Translations under genes and position numbers: made by a program
Notes under the pieces: generated by a model
The model's input: the letters and a program-made list of their open reading frames with translations, nothing else
What the model was told of the DNA's origin: nothing
Database searches by the model: none
Shown here: positions 55,921-64,000 of the stretch, piece by piece
Numbering within the stretch: position 1 is the first letter of the stretch
Layout of the letters: the number at the start of each line of letters is the position of its first letter
DNA from: Flavobacterium palustre
Lineage (GTDB): Bacteria; Bacteroidota; Bacteroidia; Flavobacteriales; Flavobacteriaceae
Length of the DNA stretch: 64,000 nucleotides
Direction: 5' to 3'
NCBI RefSeq assembly: GCF_014639535.1
Contig: NZ_BMGA01000005.1
Coordinates: 135,455-199,454, forward strand

Positions 55921-56271
55921 TCTTAAGGATTTTAAAGGCATTTTCTTTTGGGAATTTTATTTTCGGCTGTTGTTATTGGAACGCAATTGATCAATTGACA
56001 AAACAACAACTTAAAAGCACATTATTTATAATTTGTTATGATAAAAACGAACAAAAATAACAATTCAATTACATTATACAACTATCCACCTGACTATTAA
56101 CAAAAAATTATCTTCAAAAAACAAGCAATTCAGATAGAGGATATACCAATACTGAATCTCAAAGCCTAAAAAAGATATATCCACATCAGAAAACCAACAA
56201 ATAAACAGCTTACTTATTTATTTTCAAATCGCATATATAAATAGTACTTTTGCAAACCATTTATACAAAAT
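55921..56271. other. Gene-free spacer between divergent genes
   Basis: This 351-base spacer lies between the starts of the SurA-like gene and prfC. It holds only a TACTTTTG box at 56245-56252 (plus strand, 19 bases before the prfC ATG), a likely -7 box. No -33 TTG was found at the usual distance. Confidence 0.45.
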
Positions 56272-57861
56272 ATGAGCTTTTTAAAAGAAATACAACGTAG
56301 AAGAACCTTTGGAATTATCTCGCATCCCGATGCCGGAAAAACAACTCTTACTGAAAAATTACTGCTTTTTGGAGGAGCAATCCAGGAAGCCGGAGCGGTA
56401 AAAAACAACAAAATTAAAAAAGGAGCTACTAGTGACTTTATGGAAATCGAGCGTCAAAGAGGAATCTCGGTTTCGACTTCTGTCTTAGCATTTAATTATA
56501 AAGACAAAAAAATCAACATTCTCGATACGCCCGGACACAAGGATTTTGCTGAGGATACTTTTAGAACTTTAACTGCTGTTGACAGTGTTATCGTGGTAAT
56601 TGACGTAGCAAAAGGAGTTGAGGAACAAACTGAAAAATTAGTTGCGGTTTGCAGAATGCGAAAAATTCCAATTATCGTTTTCATCAACAAATTAGACCGC
56701 GAAGGACACGATGCTTTTGATTTGATGGATGAAGTAGAACAAAAATTAGGTCTTACCGTTACACCTTTGAGTTTTCCTATTGGAATGGGGTATGATTTTC
56801 AGGGAATCTACAATCTTTGGGAACAAAACATCAACTTATTTAGCGGAGACAGCCGTAAAAACATCGAAGAAACTATTGCTTTTGAAGATGTTCAAAGTCC
56901 TGAATTAGAAAAAATAATTGGTCAAAAACCGGCAGACAGATTACGTGAAGAATTAGAATTAATTGATGAAGTTTATCCAAAATTCAATCAGCAGGATTAT
57001 CTGGACGGAAAATTACAACCTGTATTTTTTGGTTCTGCCTTAAACAACTTTGGAGTTCGCGAATTGTTAGACTGCTTTGTCACCATTGCACCATCTCCAA
57101 GAGCGAAAGAATCAGAAACCAGATTAGTCGATCCAAAAGAAGAAAAACTTTCCGGTTTTGTTTTTAAAATCCACGCCAACATGGATCCAAAACACCGTGA
57201 CCGTTTGGCTTTTATCAAAATTGTTTCAGGAACTTTTGAAAGAAACAAACCGTATTATCATGTTCGTCAAAAGAAGAATTTAAAATTCTCCAGTCCGAAT
57301 GCCTTTTTTGCTGAGAAAAAAGAAATTGTTGATATATCCTACCCCGGAGATATTGTAGGTCTTCACGATACCGGAAACTTTAAAATTGGAGATACTTTGA
57401 CCGAAGGCGAAATCATGAACTTTAAAGGAATTCCAAGTTTCTCTCCGGAACACTTTAGATACATCAATAATGCCGATCCAATGAAAGCTAAACAATTGGA
57501 TAAAGGTGTAGATCAGTTAATGGACGAAGGTGTGGCGCAGTTGTTTACTTTAGAAATGAACAACCGAAAAGTAATTGGTACTGTAGGAGCACTTCAATAC
57601 GAAGTAATTCAATACCGTTTAGAACACGAATATGGCGCAAAATGTACTTATGAGAACTTCCCGGTTCACAAAGCGTGTTGGGTAAAACCGGATGATGCCA
57701 AAAATGAGGAATTTAAAGAGTTCAAGCGAATCAAACAAAAATTCCTTGCTAAAGACAAATACGATCAATTGGTATTTCTGGCAGATTCAGATTTTACAAT
57801 TCAAATGACTCAAAATAAATACCCTAGTGTTAAATTGTTTTTTACTTCTGAATTAGACTAA
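56272..57861 (+). CDS. prfC: Peptide chain release factor 3
   Basis: The 529-residue GTPase recycles RF1 and RF2 from the ribosome. G1 is HPDAGKTTLTEKLL, G3 DTPGHKDF and G4 NKLDRE. The RF3-specific extension follows (KARQ-like RIKQKFLAKDKYDQLVFLADSDFTIQMTQNKYP). The N-terminus MSFLKEIQRRRTFGIISHPDAGKT is as usual. It has its own -7 box and a perfect terminator. Confidence 0.96.
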   Translation: MSFLKEIQRRRTFGIISHPDAGKTTLTEKLLLFGGAIQEAGAVKNNKIKKGATSDFMEIERQRGISVSTSVLAFNYKDKKINILDTPGHKDFAEDTFRTLTAVDSVIVVIDVAKGVEEQTEKLVAVCRMRKIPIIVFINKLDREGHDAFDLMDEVEQKLGLTVTPLSFPIGMGYDFQGIYNLWEQNINLFSGDSRKNIEETIAFEDVQSPELEKIIGQKPADRLREELELIDEVYPKFNQQDYLDGKLQPVFFGSALNNFGVRELLDCFVTIAPSPRAKESETRLVDPKEEKLSGFVFKIHANMDPKHRDRLAFIKIVSGTFERNKPYYHVRQKKNLKFSSPNAFFAEKKEIVDISYPGDIVGLHDTGNFKIGDTLTEGEIMNFKGIPSFSPEHFRYINNADPMKAKQLDKGVDQLMDEGVAQLFTLEMNNRKVIGTVGALQYEVIQYRLEHEYGAKCTYENFPVHKACWVKPDDAKNEEFKEFKRIKQKFLAKDKYDQLVFLADSDFTIQMTQNKYPSVKLFFTSELD

Positions 57862-57880
57862 AAACAACACTTTACTCCAT

Positions 57881-57916
57881 AAAAAAACGTCCCGATAGCT
57901 ATCGGGACGTTTTTTT
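57881..57916 (+). terminator. Perfect-palindrome terminator after prfC
   Basis: AAAAAAACGTCCCGATAG joined directly to CTATCGGGACGTTTTTTT gives an 18-bp palindrome, 20 bases after the stop. It could end transcripts from either side. Confidence 0.85.
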
Positions 57917-57935
57917 ATAATTTTATTTAGTATTC

Positions 57936-58286
57936 TTAAGACAATGAATTTTCATAATTTACTACTTTTTTCAAAAAAGCTTTAATCAATAAACGATTAG
58001 GTGCAATCCCTGATGTAATAATTGATTTTTTAGCATTAGCTTCAGCAGATAAAGTAGAATTAGGATCTTGTTTGGTACCCATAAACCACAATGCAAATTC
58101 CATATTTGAGGTAGCTCTTGAACTTTCTAATTTTACATTTGTTGTAGCCTCTTTTCCGTCAAAACCAACATTGGAAATAGCTTGATCTTGTGCAAAAGCA
58201 GAAAAAGAAAACATGAAAAACAACACTAACACAACTATTATTTGTGTCAATTTTGAATCAGTGTTATTTGTTTTTACGTTGTTCAT
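57936..58286 (-). CDS. Small exported hypothetical protein
   Basis: I do not recognise this 116-residue protein. It has a signal peptide (IIVVLVLFFMFSFSAFAQ), then ~75 residues with TNVKLESSRATSNMEFALWFMGTKQDPNSTLS and KSIITSGIAPNRLLIKAFLKKVVNYE. No cysteine pair, metal motif or repeat is present. It stands between prfC and DUF3467. Confidence 0.7.
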   Translation of the reverse strand: MNNVKTNNTDSKLTQIIVVLVLFFMFSFSAFAQDQAISNVGFDGKEATTNVKLESSRATSNMEFALWFMGTKQDPNSTLSAEANAKKSIITSGIAPNRLLIKAFLKKVVNYENSLS

Positions 58287-58419
58287 GGCGTTGTTATTAC
58301 AATTATGATTTTATTATGAAACAAATCTATTGCAATACAAAAACAGTAAAAAACATTTCCGACAAACTACTCTAAAACTCGTTTACTTACTAAAAAACCG
58401 CAACCAAAGACATAAAAAA

Positions 58420-58440
58420 AGGCTTTCTCAACGAAAGCCT
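58420..58440 (-). terminator. Terminator of the DUF3467 gene
   Basis: AGGCTTTC, loop TCAAC, GAAAGCCT forms an 8-bp stem. A run of A on its left makes the U-tract for the leftward gene. Confidence 0.75.
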
Positions 58441-58446
58441 CTATCT

Positions 58447-58749
58447 TTATGCTTGTCCTGCCGGACCAAAATTTAGTGGAATAGGAGCTTGCTCTGTTTC
58501 CTTAATTTCTCCATGAGCCATTTCGAAACGGTGAATATTTTCGCCTATAGCTTTTAATAACCGCTTAGCATGTTGCGGAGTCAAAACAATTCTTGATTTC
58601 ACCTTTGCCTTAGGTACCCCCGGCATAATGCTCACAAAGTCTAAAACAAACTCTGAAGCCGAGTGATTAATAATTGCTAAATTAGAATAAATTCCTTCGG
58701 CTGTTTTTTCGTCTAATTCAATATTGATTTGTTCTTGTTGTTCTTTCAT
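58447..58749 (-). CDS. DUF3467 domain protein
   Basis: The 100-residue protein contains INIELDEKTAEGIYSNLAIINHSASEFVLDFVSIMPGVPKAKVKSRIVLTPQHAKRLLKAIGEN, which matches DUF3467. The family is usual downstream of rpoC in Bacteroidota and has no known role. A hairpin (58786-58826) separates it from rpoC. Confidence 0.85.
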   Translation of the reverse strand: MKEQQEQINIELDEKTAEGIYSNLAIINHSASEFVLDFVSIMPGVPKAKVKSRIVLTPQHAKRLLKAIGENIHRFEMAHGEIKETEQAPIPLNFGPAGQA

Positions 58750-58785
58750 ATCAGATCTTTTTATAAACTAAAAAGTTAAAAGTAA

Positions 58786-58826
58786 AAAAAATAGAAAGAC
58801 TACACAGGGTAATCTTTCTATTTTTT
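58786..58826 (-). terminator. Terminator/attenuator after rpoC
   Basis: ATAGAAAGA pairs with TCTTTCTAT, extended inside by tac/gta-type pairs with one C-A mismatch that becomes G-U on the minus strand. The A-run to its left makes the U-tract. DUF3467 may be reached by read-through. Confidence 0.7.
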
Positions 58827-58847
58827 AATTTAAAGTATATTATTTAT

Positions 58848-61800
58848 TTAATAAATATATTCTTCTTTGTTTGCCATCATATCGTTGTAATCTTCTTTAG
58901 AACCAACAATAGCATTATCATATTCTCTCATACCTGTACCAGCAGGGATTCTGTGTCCTACGATAACATTCTCTTTCAATCCTTCTAAAAGATCTACTTT
59001 TCCGGCAACAGCAGCCTCGTTTAATACTTTTGTCGTTTCCTGGAACGAAGCAGCAGAGATAAACGATTTTGTTTGAAGTGAAGCTCTGGTAATACCTTGT
59101 AACACCGGAGTTGCAGTTGCAGTAACTACATCGCGGGCAACTACCAGGTTTTTATCAGTACGTTTCAATAAAGAATTCTCATCTCTTAATTGACGTGGCG
59201 TCACAATTTGACCTTCTTTTAAGTTTGCAGAATCTCCTGCATCCTCAACCACTTTCATACCATACAACTTATCATTTTCAACGATAAAGTCTTTTGTATG
59301 AATCAATTGATCTTCTAAGAACAATGTATCTCCCGGATCCTGAACCTGAACTTTACGCATCATTTGACGGATAACTACCTCAAAGTGCTTATCATTGATT
59401 TTTACCCCTTGCAAACGGTAAACCTCTTGAATTTCATTAACCAAATACTGTTGAACAGCTGATGGCCCTTGAATTCTCAAGATATCGTCAGGTGTGATAG
59501 CACCATCAGATAATGGAGAACCTGCTCTTACGAAGTCATTTTCCTGAACAAGAATTTGGCTGGATAATTTCACCAAATATTTCTTAACCTCACCAAATTT
59601 AGATTCGATAATGATCTCACGGTTACCTCTTTTGATTTTTCCAAAAGATACAACACCATCAATCTCAGAAACTACAGCTGGGTTAGAAGGATTACGAGCC
59701 TCTAAAAGCTCAGTAATTCTTGGTAAACCTCCCGTGATATCTCCTGATTTAGAAGAACGACGTGGGATTTTAACCAATACTTTACCTGCTTTAATTTTCT
59801 CTCCATCTTCTACCATAAGGTGAGCACCTACCGGTAAGTTGTAAGAACGAATCAATTCACCATCTTTACCATAAACTAATAAAGTAGGAATTAATTTTTT
59901 ATTTCTGGCTTCAGAGATTACTTTTTCCTGGAATCCTGTTTGCTCATCGATTTCAACCATGAACGTTTGTCCCTGCTCTAAATCTTCGTAAGCAATTTTT
60001 CCTGTAAATTCAGAAACAATTACCCCGTTATATGGATCCCACTTACAGATAACCTCTCCTTTTCCGATAGACTGACCGTCTTTCACATAAATACTAGATC
60101 CGTAAGGAATATTATGCGTATTTAAAACAATTCCTGTTTTCTCGTCAATTAATTTCAATTCAGTAGAACGTGAAATAACGATATCTACTTCATTTCCTTC
60201 GTTATCTTCTCCTTTTACTGTTTTCAGGTCTTCTACTTCAAGTCTTCCTGGGAATTTAGCAATAATACTAGACTCTTCAGAAATACCTCCTGCAACCCCT
60301 CCAACGTGGAATGTACGAAGTGTTAACTGTGTACCTGGCTCACCAATAGACTGAGCAGCAATTACACCAACAGCCTCACCTCTTTGAGTCATTTTTCCGG
60401 TTGCTAAGTTACGTCCGTAACATTTAGCACAAATACCTTTTAATGCCTCACAAGTTAATGGAGAACGAACTTCTACTTTCTCTAAAGGAGAAGCTTCGAT
60501 AGCTTTAACAATAGTTTCGGTAATTTGTTGCCCTGAAGCAACTAATACTTCATTAGTCAAAGGATTAATTACGTCTTGTAACGCAACACGTCCTAAGATT
60601 CTTTCTCCTAATGACTCAACAATTTCCTCATTCTTTTTCAATGCTGAAACTTCAACACCTCTAAGAGTACCACAATCTTCGATGTTAACAATAACGTCTT
60701 GAGAAACGTCATGTAATCTACGAGTCAAGTATCCTGCATCGGCAGTTTTAAGAGCCGTATCCGCAAGACCTTTACGAGCACCGTGAGTAGAGATAAAGTA
60801 CTCAAGGATAGAAAGACCTTCCTTAAAGTTAGAAAGAATCGGGTTTTCAATAATCTCACCACCACCAGCAGTCGATTTTTTAGGCTTAGCCATCAAACCA
60901 CGCATACCGGTTAACTGACGAATCTGTTCTTTAGATCCACGAGCTCCGGAATCAAGCATCATGTACACAGAGTTGAAACCTTGTTGGTCTTCTCTAATGT
61001 TTTTCATTGCTAATTCTGTCAATTGTGCATTCGCAGAAGTCCATACGTCAATAACCTGGTTGTAACGCTCGTTATTAGTAATAAGACCCATGTTATAGTT
61101 AGAAGAAATTCCTTCTACCTGCTCTCTGGCGTCAGCAATCAATTGTGTTTTTTGCTCTGGAATTCTAATATCACCTAATGAGAATGATAATCCTCCGCGG
61201 AATGCGAATTTATACCCCATATCTTTCATGTTATCCAAGAAGGCAGCCGTTTCAGGTACACTTGTTGAATTTAATACGTGACCGATAATATCTCTAAGAT
61301 TTTTCTTAGTCAATACTTCATTGATATATCCAGCTGCCGGAGGAACTACTTCGTTAAATAATACACGTCCTGCAGTGGTTTGGATAATTTGGTAAACCAA
61401 ATCTCCTTCTTCATTAAAATCTTTTGCTCTGATTTTCACACGAGCATTCAATTCTAATCTGCCTTCGTTTAAGGCAATATTTACTTCTTCAGCAGAGTAA
61501 AAAGTTAATCCTTCTCCTAAAATTTTCTTTTCCGGAGTTGACAAACGCTCTTTGGTCATATAATAAAGACCCAAAACCATGTCCTGAGAAGGTACTGTAA
61601 TAGGAGCACCGTTAGCAGGGTTCAGGATGTTGTGAGAAGCAAGCATTAATAATTGAGCTTCAAGGATTGCTTCTGGTCCTAATGGCAAGTGAACCGCCAT
61701 CTGGTCACCATCAAAATCCGCGTTGAAAGCCGTACATACTAATGGGTGTAATTGAATCGCTTTTCCTTCAATTAATTTTGGTTGGAAAGCCTGAATACCT

Positions 61801-63158
61801 AGTCTGTGCAAAGTAGGAGCACGGTTCAGTAATACTGGATGTCCTTTAATTACATTTTCTAAGATATCCCAAACTACAGGTTCTTTTTTATCTATAATTT
61901 TCTTAGCAGATTTAACTGTTTTTACAATTCCTCTTTCTATCAATTTACGGATAACAAAAGGTTTGTATAATTCAGCTGCCATATCTTTTGGCAATCCACA
62001 TTCGAATAATTTCAATTCAGGACCAACAACAATTACCGAACGAGCAGAATAATCCACACGTTTTCCAAGTAAGTTTTGACGGAAACGTCCTTGCTTACCT
62101 TTTAAGGAATCAGATAATGATTTTAATGGTCTGTTAGATTCTGTTTTAACAGCAGAAGCTTTACGAGTGTTATCAAATAATGAATCTACTGATTCTTGTA
62201 ACATACGTTTTTCGTTTCTTAAGATAACTTCCGGAGCTTTAATCTCCATTAATCTTTTCAAACGGTTGTTACGAATAATTACACGACGGTATAAGTCATT
62301 CAAATCTGAAGTTGCAAAACGACCTCCATCAAGCGGCACAAGCGGACGTAATTCCGGTGGAATAACTGGAACCACTTTCATAATCATCCATTCAGGACGA
62401 TTTTCGCGGTTTAAGTTAGACTCACGGAAAGATTCAACAACTTGTAATCTTTTTAATGCTTCTGTTTTACGTTGTTTAGACGTTTCGTTATTAGCTGAGT
62501 GTCTTAATTGGTAAGACAATTGATCTAAATCAATACGAGCTAATAAATCCATAATACACTCTGCTCCCATTTTGGCAACAAATTTATTAGGATCAAAATC
62601 ATCTAAATATTGGTTGTCCTGAGGAAGTGTATCTAAAATATTCAAATATTCTTCTTCAGTTAAGAAATCTAATCTTTGTAATGATTCTCCATCTGCATTT
62701 TTAGCAATACCTGCCTGGATTACTACGTATCTTTCGTAGTAAATAATCATATCTAATTTCTTAGATGGAAGTCCAAGGATATAACCAATTTTATTAGGAA
62801 GAGAACGGAAATACCAAATATGAGCAATTGGTACCACCAAGTTGATGTGTCCAACTCTGTCACGACGTACTTTTTTCTCAGTAACTTCAACACCACAACG
62901 GTCACAAATAATTCCTTTATAACGGATTCTTTTGTATTTACCACAAGCACATTCGAAATCTTTTACCGGTCCGAAGATTCTTTCGCAGAAAAGTCCGTCA
63001 CGCTCTGGTTTGTGAGTTCTGTAGTTGATAGTTTCCGGCTTTAAAACTTCACCTCTTGATTCTTTCAAGATGGATTCAGGAGAAGCTAGTCCTATCGAAA
63101 TTTTGTCAAACCTTTTTACTTGGTTTTTCTCTTTATTATTATTTCTATTATTCATCAT
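58848..63158 (-). CDS. rpoC: RNA polymerase beta' subunit
   Basis: With the ATG at 63158, the protein has 1436 residues. The zinc cluster ([24 protein letters not shown]) and the active site [16 protein letters not shown] are intact, as are the bridge helix and trigger loop ([39 protein letters not shown]). It makes RNA with rpoB, which lies upstream. The longer start at 63251 is rejected; the extra 31 residues lie in the spacer. Confidence 0.98.
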   Translation of the reverse strand: MMNNRNNNKEKNQVKRFDKISIGLASPESILKESRGEVLKPETINYRTHKPERDGLFCERIFGPVKDFECACGKYKRIRYKGIICDRCGVEVTEKKVRRDRVGHINLVVPIAHIWYFRSLPNKIGYILGLPSKKLDMIIYYERYVVIQAGIAKNADGESLQRLDFLTEEEYLNILDTLPQDNQYLDDFDPNKFVAKMGAECIMDLLARIDLDQLSYQLRHSANNETSKQRKTEALKRLQVVESFRESNLNRENRPEWMIMKVVPVIPPELRPLVPLDGGRFATSDLNDLYRRVIIRNNRLKRLMEIKAPEVILRNEKRMLQESVDSLFDNTRKASAVKTESNRPLKSLSDSLKGKQGRFRQNLLGKRVDYSARSVIVVGPELKLFECGLPKDMAAELYKPFVIRKLIERGIVKTVKSAKKIIDKKEPVVWDILENVIKGHPVLLNRAPTLHRLGIQAFQPKLIEGKAIQLHPLVCTAFNADFDGDQMAVHLPLGPEAILEAQLLMLASHNILNPANGAPITVPSQDMVLGLYYMTKERLSTPEKKILGEGLTFYSAEEVNIALNEGRLELNARVKIRAKDFNEEGDLVYQIIQTTAGRVLFNEVVPPAAGYINEVLTKKNLRDIIGHVLNSTSVPETAAFLDNMKDMGYKFAFRGGLSFSLGDIRIPEQKTQLIADAREQVEGISSNYNMGLITNNERYNQVIDVWTSANAQLTELAMKNIREDQQGFNSVYMMLDSGARGSKEQIRQLTGMRGLMAKPKKSTAGGGEIIENPILSNFKEGLSILEYFISTHGARKGLADTALKTADAGYLTRRLHDVSQDVIVNIEDCGTLRGVEVSALKKNEEIVESLGERILGRVALQDVINPLTNEVLVASGQQITETIVKAIEASPLEKVEVRSPLTCEALKGICAKCYGRNLATGKMTQRGEAVGVIAAQSIGEPGTQLTLRTFHVGGVAGGISEESSIIAKFPGRLEVEDLKTVKGEDNEGNEVDIVISRSTELKLIDEKTGIVLNTHNIPYGSSIYVKDGQSIGKGEVICKWDPYNGVIVSEFTGKIAYEDLEQGQTFMVEIDEQTGFQEKVISEARNKKLIPTLLVYGKDGELIRSYNLPVGAHLMVEDGEKIKAGKVLVKIPRRSSKSGDITGGLPRITELLEARNPSNPAVVSEIDGVVSFGKIKRGNREIIIESKFGEVKKYLVKLSSQILVQENDFVRAGSPLSDGAITPDDILRIQGPSAVQQYLVNEIQEVYRLQGVKINDKHFEVVIRQMMRKVQVQDPGDTLFLEDQLIHTKDFIVENDKLYGMKVVEDAGDSANLKEGQIVTPRQLRDENSLLKRTDKNLVVARDVVTATATPVLQGITRASLQTKSFISAASFQETTKVLNEAAVAGKVDLLEGLKENVIVGHRIPAGTGMREYDNAIVGSKEDYNDMMANKEEYIY

Positions 63159-63346
63159 AGTTTTTACTATTGATTTATTTGCAATTAAAAATTGATTTTG
63201 GTTTATGAAATTCAAAAAACCACTACCTCGAATTACTTCTCTAAACTTCAAAACGCATTTTTTGAAGTGCTAGTTATAAAAACCTTTTGGTTCATATAAA
63301 AAATCGGAACGGTTTACGGGTATAAATCCTGAAAACTAATTAAAAA

Positions 63347-63420
63347 AGTGTTCAGTATTCAGTCTTTAGTGTTCAGTTTATCACTGATTACTAAAAACTG
63401 AACACTGTTCACTGAATACT
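63347..63420. repeat. AGTGTTCAGT inverted repeat in the rpoB-rpoC spacer
   Basis: agtgttcagtattcagt and agtgttcagttt on the left face aaaaactgaacact and actgaatact on the right. The TAG stop of rpoB (63419-63421) overlaps the right edge of the element. Confidence 0.7.
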
Positions 63421-64000
63421 ATTCTTCTAATCTGATATCTAATCCAAGACCTTTCAATTCATGCATCAATACATTGAATGATTCTGGTAATCCTGGTTCT
63501 GGCATAGTTTCACCCTTAACGATAGCCTCGTAAGTTTTAGCTCTACCAATTACGTCATCCGATTTAACAGTTAAGATTTCTCTAAGTGTACTAGAAGCAC
63601 CATAAGCCTCCAATGCCCAAACCTCCATCTCTCCAAAACGCTGACCTCCAAATTGAGCTTTACCTCCAAGTGGTTGTTGAGTAATCAACGAGTATGGTCC
63701 GATAGAACGTGCGTGCATCTTATCATCAACCATGTGTCCTAATTTCAACATGTAAATTACACCCACAGTTGCTGCCTGATGGAAACGCTCTCCTGTACCA
63801 CCATCATAAAGATGTGTATGTCCAAAACGTGGAATTCCAGCTTCGTCAGTCAATTCATTGATTTGGTCAAGTGAAGCACCATCAAAAATTGGAGTAGCAT
63901 ATTTTCTACCTAATTTTTGTCCAGCCCATCCAAGAACAGTTTCATAAATTTGACCAATGTTCATACGAGAAGGCACCCCTAGTGGGTTCAACACGATATC
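63419..64000 (-). CDS. rpoB: RNA polymerase beta subunit, C-terminal part (cut by the window)
   Basis: Only the last 193 codons are present; the frame continues upstream beyond 64000. [27 protein letters not shown] is the conserved C-terminal region. [37 protein letters not shown] is the switch and clamp region near the end. The final RLEE and TAG are normal. It is transcribed with rpoC. Confidence 0.97.
   Translation of the reverse strand, partial: DIVLNPLGVPSRMNIGQIYETVLGWAGQKLGRKYATPIFDGASLDQINELTDEAGIPRFGHTHLYDGGTGERFHQAATVGVIYMLKLGHMVDDKMHARSIGPYSLITQQPLGGKAQFGGQRFGEMEVWALEAYGASSTLREILTVKSDDVIGRAKTYEAIVKGETMPEPGLPESFNVLMHELKGLGLDIRLEE

Noticed and set aside
63159-63251. Longer RpoC N-terminus
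   Set aside because: The extra 31 residues do not resemble RpoC; the usual start lies near the paired ATG at 63158 and 63155.

Overview
The window reads as a chromosomal segment of a Flavobacterium-like member of the Bacteroidota. Evidence: AT-rich DNA; promoter boxes of the TAnnTTTG type rather than E. coli -10 boxes; an AcnB-type and a mitochondrial-type aconitase together; carboxypeptidase-regulatory/TonB-plug-like modules; a DUF3467 gene just downstream of rpoC; and the order dnaA / low-molecular-weight phosphatase / tetrapyrrole-type methylase. No rRNA, tRNA, CRISPR array, insertion sequence, phage or integrase was seen.

Layout. 1-2.7 kb: polyphosphate kinase 2, a propeller-like protein and a short-chain dehydrogenase. 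2.7-7.2 kb: a protein made of two similar beta-rich halves, then an ECF sigma factor, a one-pass membrane protein placed as its anti-sigma factor, and an exported von Willebrand A protein; the last two share a ~95-residue module. 7.2-12 kb: mtaB, a HEPN-type orphan, a HAD phosphatase, a toxin-antitoxin pair, DUF2007 and a degenerate half DEAD-box protein. 12-19.5 kb: a sigma-54 activator lacking a DNA-binding domain, an ABC exporter, dnaJ-grpE and hisS. 19.6-25.7 kb: a MacB/FtsX-type permease, a broken four-helix-bundle gene, prmC, ribD and small enzymes. 25.8-28.5 kb: dnaA cluster. 28.7-34.4 kb: aminotransferase, antiporter, dienoyl-CoA reductase-like SDR and a trypsin-like orphan. 34.4-39.2 kb: udk, a DivIC/FtsB-like protein and both methylmalonyl-CoA mutase subunits. 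39.4-47.8 kb: cell-wall genes (lysozyme-like protein, mltG, dapF, LysM-NlpC), HtrA and a lactonase-like protein. 48-58.8 kb: two aconitases, MoxR, a SurA-like isomerase, prfC and small proteins. 58.8-64 kb: rpoC and the 3' end of rpoB, which runs off the window.

Most genes are housekeeping. The distinctive parts are: (i) the sigma / membrane protein / vWA locus; (ii) two AT-rich single-gene inserts (HEPN-type and trypsin-like); (iii) a four-helix-bundle pseudogene with one in-frame TGA, between gcaga-rich repeats; (iv) many intergenic inverted repeats, including a three-copy AACCATTAAG family and a two-copy AAATTCCAA family, at or near gene ends; and (v) reduced versions of known proteins: DnaJ with half its zinc centres, a DEAD-box protein with one RecA domain and altered motifs, and an NtrC-type activator without a helix-turn-helix.

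No whole undescribed system can be proven from sequence alone. The sigma / membrane protein / vWA locus is the best candidate for one.
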